The notes under the pieces were generated by a model. The model saw nothing but the letters and a program-made list of their open reading frames with translations. It did no database searches and was not told the DNA's origin. Below, in pieces: positions 7,439 to 14,112 of a stretch of DNA of 16,013 nt. A program made the translations under genes and the position numbers. The stretch's first letter is position 1, and each line of letters begins with the position of its first letter. Origin of the DNA: Rhodospirillaceae bacterium TMED167 (lineage in GTDB: Bacteria; Pseudomonadota; Alphaproteobacteria; Rhodospirillales_A; UBA2165); assembly GCA_002170915.1 (NCBI GenBank), contig NHHQ01000024.1:7252-23264 (forward strand), written 5' to 3'.

Positions 7439-8221
7439 TTACAGATCCTTCGGATTTGATACAAATTGGTCAATAATTTCGTCGGGTGGGAGCGCAAAAT
7501 CACTGGTACGGCTGACATTCAGGCCCGTTAGCCGGCGTAGCTTTACCGCCATCTCCGTCATCTTGACCAGAATGGGGATCCCGTTCATGACCGGCGCCCC
7601 CTCGACATTATGATTGAACAGTCTGCTGAACAATAGCATGGGGATGCCACCGCCCGGGATCAGCACATCCACACCTTGGGCCACCAACGGTTTGGCTTGG
7701 GCCTCGAATAACCTAGCCACTTCCACCTCACCTCCATCCTTGTCAAACGCAGCGAGAATGGCCCCCGGTTGAAATTCCATGGCATGCACTCCGGTCACCC
7801 GCTCGCGCAAGCCATACTTACCAATTTGATGGTGGAACCAGGGAATATAACGCGGATTGATTGTCACAATACCAACCTTCTGGCCCAATTGGCACGCGTA
7901 CAACATTGAGGCCTCGCCTAGGCCGTGCACCGGAATATCAACTGACGCGCGAGCTTCGTATAAGCCAGGTTCCTGAAAATGTCCGATTGCGAAACCGTCA
8001 TAACCGTCTTTTTCCGCCTGGATGGCATTGCAGATCATTTCCCGGCCAGTACGCCATTCTTCCAAGGAATGTGCGTAAGCATCGCCCGGCGTGATGCCGA
8101 TTATTTCTACGACCGTACCCTCATCGACGATATCGTCCAGGTGTTTTTGCAAATGATCCCAGTAGGTCCCGGCTTGGTCCCGGTCAGTATAACTTTGATA
8201 GGCGATCCGAATAGGGTCCAT
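7439..8221 (-). CDS. Asp/Glu/hydantoin racemase-fold protein without the two catalytic cysteines
   Basis: This 260-aa protein is related to hydantoin racemase within the Asp/Glu racemase superfamily. The N-terminal strand IRIAYQSYTD, IGHFQEPGLYEARASVDIPVHGLGEAS (79-104) and VLIPGGGIPML (186-196) align with family landmarks. Hydantoin racemases use a Cys in each of the two half-sites. Here the first is His81 (family pattern CFGDPG, here GHFQEPG) and the second is in a Gly-Gly-Gly run at about 190-192. A two-base racemase mechanism with Cys is therefore unlikely; a lyase, isomerase or binding role is possible. It is the first intact gene of the operon, 3 nt before the thiolase-like gene. An acyl-CoA dehydrogenase remnant lies 77 nt upstream. 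The Shine-Dalgarno is weak. The family call is firm; the function is unknown. Confidence 0.85.
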   Translation of the reverse strand: MDPIRIAYQSYTDRDQAGTYWDHLQKHLDDIVDEGTVVEIIGITPGDAYAHSLEEWRTGREMICNAIQAEKDGYDGFAIGHFQEPGLYEARASVDIPVHGLGEASMLYACQLGQKVGIVTINPRYIPWFHHQIGKYGLRERVTGVHAMEFQPGAILAAFDKDGGEVEVARLFEAQAKPLVAQGVDVLIPGGGIPMLLFSRLFNHNVEGAPVMNGIPILVKMTEMAVKLRRLTGLNVSRTSDFALPPDEIIDQFVSNPKDL

Positions 8222-8253
8222 TTGGTACGTCCGTATTTTTATTGCTTCTTTCC

Positions 8254-8279
8254 TATACCTTGCAGGATATCAAGGAATA
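8254..8279. promoter_or_regulatory. Imperfect inverted repeat upstream of the racemase-like gene
   Basis: TATACCTTG (8254-8262) and CAAGGAATA (8271-8279) are inverted repeats matching at 8 of 9 positions around an 8-nt centre. It lies 33 nt upstream of the operon's first intact start. It may be an operator dyad or a leader hairpin; no T-run follows on the minus strand, so it is not an intrinsic terminator. Confidence 0.3.
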
Positions 8280-8298
8280 CCAGGTACACAAATACCCT

Positions 8299-8419
8299 TT
8301 AAAATCCACACCGCCGGTAAACCCATACATTCTCCCGAAAGGCGCGGGCGAGAAACATTCTATGAACTTCGTCGGCGCCGTCCACCAGGCGTGCTTGACG
8401 GTTAGAACGTTAAATCCAT
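8299..8419 (-). pseudogene. Acyl-CoA dehydrogenase remnant (C-terminal tail, possible N-terminal stub)
   Basis: On the minus strand, codons from 8397 read QARLVDGADEVHRMFLARAF and continue to a stop at 8301-8299. The DGxDEVH...LAR pattern is the well-known C-terminal signature of acyl-CoA dehydrogenases. No start or body of such a gene is present: a stop lies 12 nt before the match in the same frame. Immediately upstream, in another frame, an ATG at 8419 preceded by AGGAGGA gives M-D-L-T-F-stop, which resembles the common 'MDLxF' start of the same family. This would fit a large internal deletion joining both ends. The Shine-Dalgarno abuts the ATG unusually closely and five residues prove little, so the N-terminal part is uncertain. 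The remnant is co-directional with the downstream operon. Confidence 0.7.
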
Positions 8420-8475
8420 TCCTCCTAGTGATATTGGAGCGTCTTCAGGGAGAAAGGTCAAACCGTATCCCTTCA

Positions 8476-8490
8476 AACTGTATACCTATT
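8476..8490. promoter_or_regulatory. GTATAC-centred motif in the divergent region
   Basis: AACTGTATACCTATT matches 12 of 15 bases with the motif at 2606-2620 upstream of gcvT. It lies 75 nt upstream of the TPP-enzyme start. It is a possible shared operator, judged only on this pair. Confidence 0.25.
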
Positions 8491-8505
8491 GAAATTCTGG
8501 ACATA

Positions 8506-8518
8506 TATCCTCAGGATA
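8506..8518. promoter_or_regulatory. Perfect 13-bp palindrome upstream of the TPP-enzyme gene
   Basis: TATCCTCAGGATA has perfect 6-bp arms around a single central base. It sits 47 nt upstream of the plus-strand ATG at 8566, about where a promoter would be expected, so an operator role is plausible. No regulator can be named. Confidence 0.4.
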
Positions 8519-8565
8519 GGGGCACAAACATCTCCCATTAAGTTAAAGAAAGCAGGGCCCCAGCC

Positions 8566-10194
8566 ATGATAAAAACCGTTGCCCAACTTGTGGTCCAGTC
8601 GTTGATAGATAACGGGATTGATCAGTTATACTGCCTGCCCGGGGTCCAAAATGATGATTTCTTTGATGCCCTGTATGATGAACAGGATAAGGTCTCACCC
8701 ATCCAAGCTCGTCATGAACAGGGTGCGGCCTACATGGCGCTCGGTGCCGCGCTCGCCACAGGTAAGCCGCAAGCTTGCTGCATCGTTCCGGGGCCTGGTT
8801 TTTTAAACGCCGCCTCGGCCATCGCTACAGCTTACTCCTCTAATGCACCGGTGATGACAATGGTTGGGCAAATACCGAGCGGCGCTATTGGCAAGGGCTT
8901 TGGACTGTTACATGAAATTGCGGATCAGAGTGGCATTCTGGCTGGATTAACAAAACACGCAACGATGATCTGCAACGGCGACGAAGCCGCCGGCCAACTC
9001 CGCCACGCCTGGGACCTACTTCGGAGCGGGCGCCCAAGGCCGGTCGGCATCGAAGTTCCCGTTAATATTTGGACCAAGATGGCTAAGGCAACGGCACCTG
9101 TTCCAAACGACGAAGTAACCACCCCGCGCCCAGACCCCTCGTCTCTGGACACCGCCATCAGTCTCATCTGCAACGCCAAGGCACCGATGATCGCCGTCGG
9201 ATCTGGTGCCCAGGGCGTTTCCCAACTCGTTACCGAACTGGCAGAGCGCTTGAGCGCTCCGGTCACCGCGTTTCGTAACGGGAACGGTGTCGTTTCCAGC
9301 GACCACGCCCTACGCATTAATATGCCAACGGGCCATCGGCTTTGGCCTGATTGTGATCTGCTTATCGGCGTCGGAAGCCGGATGCAGGCCCAGCGTATGG
9401 GTTGGGGCTTGGACGAAGACGTTAAAATCATCCACGTCGATATCGATGAAGAGGAACTTACTCGTATCTCCACACCTGATGCCGCGATCCACGCCGATGC
9501 AGCAAACGCGTTGCCTCTTCTTATAGAAGCTCTCGGCGACCAACCGGACCGAACGGGTTGGGCTGAGAAGGTCGCGAGCGTCAAACAAGAAGTTCAAACA
9601 GCGTTATTGGCAGATCTGGCGCCACAGGCGGCCTGGCTCAGTGCCATTCGGGAGGCACTGCCCCGGGATGGCATTTTTGTCGATGAGTTGACCCAAATGG
9701 GATACGTCTCGCGCATCTTGTTTCCCACTTATAGCCCTCATACCTTCGTGAGCACGGGATATCAGGGCACTCTGGGCTGGGGAATCGCAGCCACAACCGG
9801 GGCTGCACACGCCCGCCGGGACGTACCAGTCGTTGGAATTGCAGGGGATGGCGGTGCCCTATTCACCATTACTGAACTGGCAACCGCCGTGCACCACAAC
9901 ATTCCCGCGACCTATATCATTTTCAACGATAACGCGTTCGGGAATGTCCGCCGGTTCCAAATAGAGCAGTACAACAACCGACCCATTGCATCGGATTTGA
10001 CCAGTCCGGATTTTGTTGCGCTTGCCCGCAGCTTTGGCGTAACTGCAGAGCGGGCGGAGACACCAGATGCCTTAAAATCGTGCCTCAGGCGGGCAATCGC
10101 CAACGACGGCCCGAACTTAATCGAAGTTCCAGCACCTGCTGACCTTCCGTCTCCATGGCCACATATTATGTTGCCCAAAAACCGTGGAACCTAA
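8566..10194 (+). CDS. Thiamine-diphosphate-dependent enzyme, acetolactate synthase/2-oxoacid decarboxylase-like
   Basis: This 542-aa enzyme has the complete three-domain layout of the POX/acetolactate synthase family. The N-terminal Pyr domain has the activating Glu51 in ARHEQGAAYMA, and PGPGFLNAASAIATAYSSNAPV follows. The central domain is about 190-325 (IAVGSGAQGV, IGVGSRM). The C-terminal PP domain carries GDGGALF (427-433) and NDNAFG (454-459), together the Mg/TPP motif with the usual spacing. The family includes acetolactate synthase, benzoylformate decarboxylase, glyoxylate carboligase and sulfopyruvate decarboxylase. No regulatory subunit gene is adjacent, which argues against biosynthetic acetolactate synthase and for a catabolic 2-oxoacid decarboxylase or carboligase. 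It is divergent from the catabolic operon across 344 bp and may serve the same pathway. The Shine-Dalgarno is weak (GCAGGG). No clear terminator follows. Confidence 0.93.
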   Translation: MIKTVAQLVVQSLIDNGIDQLYCLPGVQNDDFFDALYDEQDKVSPIQARHEQGAAYMALGAALATGKPQACCIVPGPGFLNAASAIATAYSSNAPVMTMVGQIPSGAIGKGFGLLHEIADQSGILAGLTKHATMICNGDEAAGQLRHAWDLLRSGRPRPVGIEVPVNIWTKMAKATAPVPNDEVTTPRPDPSSLDTAISLICNAKAPMIAVGSGAQGVSQLVTELAERLSAPVTAFRNGNGVVSSDHALRINMPTGHRLWPDCDLLIGVGSRMQAQRMGWGLDEDVKIIHVDIDEEELTRISTPDAAIHADAANALPLLIEALGDQPDRTGWAEKVASVKQEVQTALLADLAPQAAWLSAIREALPRDGIFVDELTQMGYVSRILFPTYSPHTFVSTGYQGTLGWGIAATTGAAHARRDVPVVGIAGDGGALFTITELATAVHHNIPATYIIFNDNAFGNVRRFQIEQYNNRPIASDLTSPDFVALARSFGVTAERAETPDALKSCLRRAIANDGPNLIEVPAPADLPSPWPHIMLPKNRGT

Positions 10195-11071
10195 GGCAAT
10201 AAGGTAAAGACTATCCGCCAGCATTCGCCAGTCTTGATTTAAGTTTACCGAGGACCCGCCGCTGAGTATTTAACTTGATCGCAAGATGCCGAATGGAACT
10301 TGGGGTCCCCTCTTTGGCTTTTTTTAGCTGGAGGGGTTGCTCTAATTTAGTGGTGCTTTTTTGCAAACCCTTAACACGGTTTTGAATTAGTCATAATTAT
10401 AAAGCTGCAGCAATCGTGACCTTCGACGATCCAAGCATTGCCGTCGGGGCCCACGTCGTTTCACACGCCCGCACCGCTGATTTTTAACCTGTGAGCGCCC
10501 TCGCGCTGATAAATGCTGTGATTTTTTGGCGTTGATCCGTTTCGACATTCAAACGCTTCTATTTTGCCCTTCGCCAATGGCATCGGTTGTGCCATCGATT
10601 CTAATCCAGTCTGATCTGTGATATCTCCAGATTCCGTCTCGATCATTAACCGCCCAGGGTAAGTCACTTGCGTGCGCATTCACTCAGACGGATTGCCCAC
10701 CGACAAAAACCCATTTGTCGGACTTCCAGCGAAGCAATTTATATCCGTGGGGAGAGCGTTTCCCGCGTAACATCCGGGCGGCGTCCCCAACGACAAAAAG
10801 CTCACATCCTATGTTCGGCAGTTTTTGCGCATCGTTCGCCGTCGTCGAGGGACAAAACTAAAGGCCAAAAAGATCGGAAGGCACCTCAATTTCTGCCGCA
10901 AGATTACAACGCCAGACGTGGCACGTCCTTTCCCTGTACCCTCTTTGCCGCCGCCAATTAAGAGGGGCTCCAAAATATAGGACAGGTCATTGGCCTTGTT
11001 TAAGGCAAGGAAGGCACGATCACAGTGATGCGGGTCACTTTTCGAGACGATTTAAAAAGATTGATGCGGAA
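10195..11071. other. 877-bp gene-poor region between the TPP-enzyme gene and hutI
   Basis: Both flanking genes end here (convergent). I recognise no gene. It holds a perfect 8-bp hairpin (10700-10721), T- and A-rich stretches, and several coding-like frames without convincing starts. On the minus strand, 10366-10211 encodes a 51-residue HTH-like peptide, and 10679-10461 a 72-residue unrecognised frame. On the plus strand, 10663-10980 is one frame interrupted by a stop at 10768. The pattern suggests decayed genes or a recombination scar rather than functional coding. No transposase motif, target duplication or terminal inverted repeat was seen. GGGGTCCCC (10302-10310) lacks a loop and is not a clear terminator. 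Confidence 0.5.
10700..10721. repeat. Perfect 8-bp stem-loop
   Basis: CCGACAAA (10700-10707) and TTTGTCGG (10714-10721) pair perfectly around a 6-nt loop AACCCA. Neither strand has a T-run after it, so it is not a standard intrinsic terminator. A similar half (ACGACAAAAA) recurs at about 10790-10799 without a partner. Confidence 0.6.
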
Positions 11072-12298
11072 TCAAGGACGGACGGCACCGCCAAAGATGG
11101 TTTGAACAGGCTGTCCATTCCCGATCCAGTAGGTGAGTTCTGCAGGCTCCGTGATGTCCCAGATAACAAAATCGGCGGCTTTGCCGATTTCTAAGGTCCC
11201 TGTATCAGCCTCAATGCCGAGCGCTCTAGCGGCATAAATGCTCACACCTGCGAGAGCTTCTTCCGGCGTCATCTGAAACAGGGTCGCCGACATGTTCATC
11301 ATTGTGAGAAGTGATTGTGCGGGCGAGGATCCGGGGTTGAGGTCCGTCGCAATGGCGATGGGCACATTATTGTCCCTTAACGCATCCATCGGTGGCAGTT
11401 GGGTCTCTCGCAAAAAATAAAATGCTCCGGGCAGGAGTACCGCGACTGTTCCCGACGCCGCCATGGCCTCGACCCCGGCTTTATCGAGATATTCAAGATG
11501 GTCGGCAGAAAGGGCGCCATACTCGCAGGCAAGCTGTGTGCCGCCAAGGTTGCTCAACTGCTCCGTATGAGCCTTGACCGGTAAATTATGGGCGGCCGCT
11601 GTCTCAAAGACCCGCCGCGTTTCGTCAATGGTAAACCCGATACCTTCACAGAATACATCCACAGCATCAGCCAAGCCTTCTGCCGCTACCGCGGGGATCA
11701 TCTCGCGGCAGACAAGATCGATATAGCCCGCGCTATCACCTGCATAATCTGCTGGCAGAGCATGGGCTCCCAGAAAAGTTGTTTTAACCCGGACCGGCAA
11801 TTTCTCCCCCAACTTGCGGGCAACACGCAACATTTTCATTTCGGTCTCAGTGTCGAGCCCATAGCCCGATTTAATTTCCACTGTTGTTACGCCTTCACTC
11901 ATCAGGCGCTGGAGTCGGCGTTCCGCACGCTCAAAGAGCGCGCGTTCGGTCTCCTCCCGCGTGGCCATCACAGTGGACCGGATGCCCCCACCCGCTCTGG
12001 AGATTTCCTCGTAACTGGCCCCCTTTAAACGAAGTTCAAATTCTCTCACCCGGTTTCCACCGAAGATCAGATGTGTATGGCAATCAATAAGACCCGGCGT
12101 CATCCATTGGCCTCCGCAGTCCCGAACGGTTTCCGCGAGATCATCAGCGCGCCCGGGCAGATCCGCCAGGGGGCCGAGCCAAGCGATTTTGCCGTCATCG
12201 ACGGCAAGGGCCGCAGTCGATTGCAAACCGTAGGCCTCTCTCCCGCCGGTCATCGTTGCAATATTCACATTGATCCAGAGTGATTGCCATTGTGCCAT
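11072..12298 (-). CDS. hutI: Imidazolonepropionase
   Basis: HutI hydrolyses 4-imidazolone-5-propionate to N-formimino-L-glutamate, the third step of histidine degradation, as a cytoplasmic metal-dependent amidohydrolase. The 408-aa length is usual. His74 and His76 lie in [13 protein letters not shown], and the other landmarks follow: [56 protein letters not shown], and [20 protein letters not shown] with the metal-binding Asp. The start at 12298 fits the family N-terminus; the Shine-Dalgarno is weak. hutF, the next pathway enzyme, is divergent 385 bp away. hutH, hutU, hutG and the regulator hutC are not in the window. A small unrecognised frame ends 9 nt upstream on the same strand. Confidence 0.97.
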   Translation of the reverse strand: MAQWQSLWINVNIATMTGGREAYGLQSTAALAVDDGKIAWLGPLADLPGRADDLAETVRDCGGQWMTPGLIDCHTHLIFGGNRVREFELRLKGASYEEISRAGGGIRSTVMATREETERALFERAERRLQRLMSEGVTTVEIKSGYGLDTETEMKMLRVARKLGEKLPVRVKTTFLGAHALPADYAGDSAGYIDLVCREMIPAVAAEGLADAVDVFCEGIGFTIDETRRVFETAAAHNLPVKAHTEQLSNLGGTQLACEYGALSADHLEYLDKAGVEAMAASGTVAVLLPGAFYFLRETQLPPMDALRDNNVPIAIATDLNPGSSPAQSLLTMMNMSATLFQMTPEEALAGVSIYAARALGIEADTGTLEIGKAADFVIWDITEPAELTYWIGNGQPVQTIFGGAVRP

Positions 12299-12307
12299 TG
12301 AACACGC

Positions 12308-12574
12308 TTACCCATCAGTTTTCTGTTTATACCGCACGAATATTACATCGGTCAGCTTCGACGCTCCCCAGAGCGTAACGCGAATGGCCCGGGGGATGAA
12401 CACCAAAATATTTACGTCGCTTGATGTCATAGCACGCCCATCACATGCGCCAATGAACGTGTCTCGCGCCCAGCCCGGCATCGGAAAAGGTATCAGATCT
12501 GGCCGCTGGCCTGACGGAGTAACTGTGCGAGGTTCTAGTGACGGCTCAACCATCTCCACGTCAATACGAGACAC
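12308..12574 (-). CDS. Small hypothetical protein upstream of hutI (doubtful)
   Basis: This is an 88-aa frame starting with GTG at 12574 (an ATG at residue 8 is an alternative) and ending 9 nt before hutI on the same strand. A single moderately hydrophobic strand-like stretch (VNILVFIPRAIRVTLWG) follows a Pro-rich N-terminal part; no signal peptide, metal motif or known domain was recognised. The short distance to hutI is what makes it worth listing, since it could be co-transcribed. Against it are the lack of a clear Shine-Dalgarno, an overlapping frame on the other strand, and no resemblance to HutD, HutC or other known hut products. It may be chance or a remnant. Confidence 0.2.
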   Translation of the reverse strand: MSRIDVEMVEPSLEPRTVTPSGQRPDLIPFPMPGWARDTFIGACDGRAMTSSDVNILVFIPRAIRVTLWGASKLTDVIFVRYKQKTDG

Positions 12575-12667
12575 TTGCGACCTGGCAGATCTCTCGGTTT
12601 AATAAGATGCCGATCTCGAATTGTTGTACCGTCCTGGACCGGTCTTCAGCCGGGATCAAAGCCGGAT

Positions 12668-12673
12668 AAGAGG
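12668..12673 (+). promoter_or_regulatory. Shine-Dalgarno setting the hutF start
   Basis: AAGAGG lies 10 nt before the ATG at 12684. It favours that ATG over an in-frame TTG at 12621, which would add 21 residues that do not resemble the family. Confidence 0.65.
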
Positions 12674-12683
12674 TTTCTGCCAA

Positions 12684-14045
12684 ATGCCCCAAACCTATCA
12701 ATTTGATCACCTACTTTCAGCTGGTGGTTGGCTCTCGCCGGGGTGCGTCTCGGTGGATGATGGAGGCATAATAACCGCTATTTCCAAAGATCCAGACAGT
12801 AATGCCGAGAAACTGTCTGGTGCCTGTATTCCCGGCATGCCCAACCTTCATTCCCACGCCTTTCAGAGAGCCTTGGCCGGTCTCACGGAAATCGGTGGCG
12901 GCGCAGAAAACAACTTTTGGAGCTGGCAAAAGGTAATGTATGAATTTCTAACCATACTCACGCCGGAAGATGTCGAGGCCATTGCCGCCCAACTCTATGT
13001 CGAGATGCTCAAGGGCGGATACACGTCCGTGGGTGAGTTTCATTATTTACACCACGGCCCCAGCGGCACTGCATATGACGACCCGACAGAAATGTCGAAC
13101 CGAATTTTTAGCGCTGCAAGGCAAACGGGTATCGCACTGAGCCATTTGCCAGTACTCTATACTCAGGGTGGGTTCGGCGATCAGCCACCTTTGAACGGAC
13201 AGAAACGCTTCCTCCACGACATTGATTCTTTTGTCCGTTTAGTCTCCGAGTTACAGACCCGGTGCCGCTCGTTACCCTGCACAGAAACGGGTATGGCCTT
13301 TCATTCCCTCCGCGCGGTCTCGCCTGCGATGATGACGGAAGCACTCGATATCATCACTGAAGGTCCCGTCCATATTCATATCGCGGAACAGATGCGAGAG
13401 GTCACACAATGCCTCGAATGGTCACGTCAGCGCCCCGTTGAGTGGCTGTTTGACACGCATCACATCGACAACCGATGGTGTCTTGTGCACGCGACCCATA
13501 TGACTAAAGAAGAGACCGCCTCGATCGCTAAAAGTGGCGCCGTGGCCGGTCTTTGCCCCAGCACGGAAGCAAATTTGGGCGACGGACTGTTTCCATTGCC
13601 GGGGCATTTGGAGCAAGGCGGGAGTTTTGGTCTCGGCTCCGACAGCAACACTAGCGTCGATGCGGCGGACGAAATACGTCTTCTGGAATACGGTCAACGC
13701 CTACACCTCCAACAACGGAACATTGCCGCCGCTGGCGATGGGCTCTCGACCGGCGCCTCCCTGTTTCAGGCAGCGCTCCGGGGCGGTGCGACAGCCCTAG
13801 CCCAGCCTGTGGGATCTCTCAGGATCGGCCGGCAGGCAGACATGGTCCTGCTGGATACGGATCACCCGGTGTTGGCCGGCCGTTCGGGAGACGCCATACT
13901 AGACACATGGATTTTTGCGGGCGGGCGGGCAGTTATTAAAGATGTCTTTGCCGCCGGTCGGCGCGTTGTCCGCGACGGCAGACACGCGGAAGAAGACCGC
14001 ATCGCAGACACTTACCGACAAACCGTTCGCCGCCTGAGCCATTGA
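12684..14045 (+). CDS. hutF: Formimidoylglutamate deiminase
   Basis: HutF converts N-formimino-L-glutamate to N-formyl-L-glutamate and ammonia, the branch of histidine degradation that ends with HutG releasing formate. The 453-aa amidohydrolase shows His56 and His58 in PNLHSHAFQRALAG, then NNFWSWQKVMYEF, GYTSVGEFHYLHH, HIHIAEQ, CLVHATHM, GLCPSTEANLGDG and GLGSDSNTSVD with the metal-binding Asp. These are specific to HutF rather than to general amidohydrolases. Length is normal from the ATG at 12684. The gene is divergent from hutI, which makes its substrate. The next gene (Gfo/Idh oxidoreductase) begins 67 nt downstream on the same strand, possibly with its own control site. Confidence 0.96.
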   Translation: MPQTYQFDHLLSAGGWLSPGCVSVDDGGIITAISKDPDSNAEKLSGACIPGMPNLHSHAFQRALAGLTEIGGGAENNFWSWQKVMYEFLTILTPEDVEAIAAQLYVEMLKGGYTSVGEFHYLHHGPSGTAYDDPTEMSNRIFSAARQTGIALSHLPVLYTQGGFGDQPPLNGQKRFLHDIDSFVRLVSELQTRCRSLPCTETGMAFHSLRAVSPAMMTEALDIITEGPVHIHIAEQMREVTQCLEWSRQRPVEWLFDTHHIDNRWCLVHATHMTKEETASIAKSGAVAGLCPSTEANLGDGLFPLPGHLEQGGSFGLGSDSNTSVDAADEIRLLEYGQRLHLQQRNIAAAGDGLSTGASLFQAALRGGATALAQPVGSLRIGRQADMVLLDTDHPVLAGRSGDAILDTWIFAGGRAVIKDVFAAGRRVVRDGRHAEEDRIADTYRQTVRRLSH

Positions 14046-14087
14046 GAACTTGAACAAAACCCAGCGACAAAATTTAAATCAACGAAA

Positions 14088-14101
14088 CAATATCGATATT
14101 G
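14088..14101. promoter_or_regulatory. Perfect 14-bp palindrome before the Gfo/Idh gene
   Basis: CAATATCGATATTG is a perfect palindrome with a central CG. It directly abuts the Shine-Dalgarno (GGGAG, 14101-14105) of the gene at 14113. An even palindrome centred on CG is the style of LacI-family operators; that assignment is inference. A repressor bound here would block expression of the oxidoreductase gene independently of hutF. Confidence 0.45.
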
Positions 14102-14105
14102 GGAG
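14101..14105 (+). promoter_or_regulatory. Shine-Dalgarno setting the Gfo/Idh start
   Basis: GGGAG lies 7 nt before the ATG at 14113. It favours this start over the in-frame TTG at 14050, which would add 21 polar residues before the Rossmann strand. Confidence 0.75.
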
Positions 14106-14112
14106 AAACAGC

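Larger units (their letters stand above)
8222..8565. promoter_or_regulatory. Divergent control region between the catabolic operon and the TPP-enzyme gene
   Basis: This 344-bp region separates the minus-strand operon from the plus-strand TPP enzyme gene, so both promoters should be here. It contains the acyl-CoA dehydrogenase remnant (8299-8419), an imperfect dyad (8254-8279), a GTATAC-centred motif (8476-8490) and a perfect 13-bp palindrome (8506-8518). No strong sigma-70 pair was identified on either strand; TTGAAA at 8489-8494 is a possible -35 for the plus strand. No regulator gene adjoins it. Confidence 0.5.
12299..12683. promoter_or_regulatory. hutI-hutF divergent intergenic region
   Basis: This 385-bp region must hold the promoters for hutI (minus) and hutF (plus). 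I saw no good match to HutC-type operators and no strong promoter pair. Two overlapping opposite-strand frames (88 aa minus, 110 aa plus) occupy much of it; the minus-strand one is listed as a doubtful CDS. Confidence 0.4.

Noticed and set aside
8925..9584. 219-aa minus-strand open frame
   Set aside because: It lies inside the TPP-enzyme gene, is rich in Ser and Arg, and has no recognisable motif, as expected for an antisense shadow.
10302..10325. GGGGTCCCC followed by a T-run as terminator of the TPP-enzyme gene
   Set aside because: The palindrome has no loop and cannot form a stable hairpin, and the T-run starts 8 nt after it.
10195..11071. Insertion sequence or transposase remnant in the gene-poor region
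   Set aside because: I found no DDE-type motif, terminal inverted repeats or target-site duplication in any frame.
12270..12602. 110-aa plus-strand open frame between hutI and hutF
   Set aside because: It overlaps the hutI start region, has no Shine-Dalgarno and no family motif.
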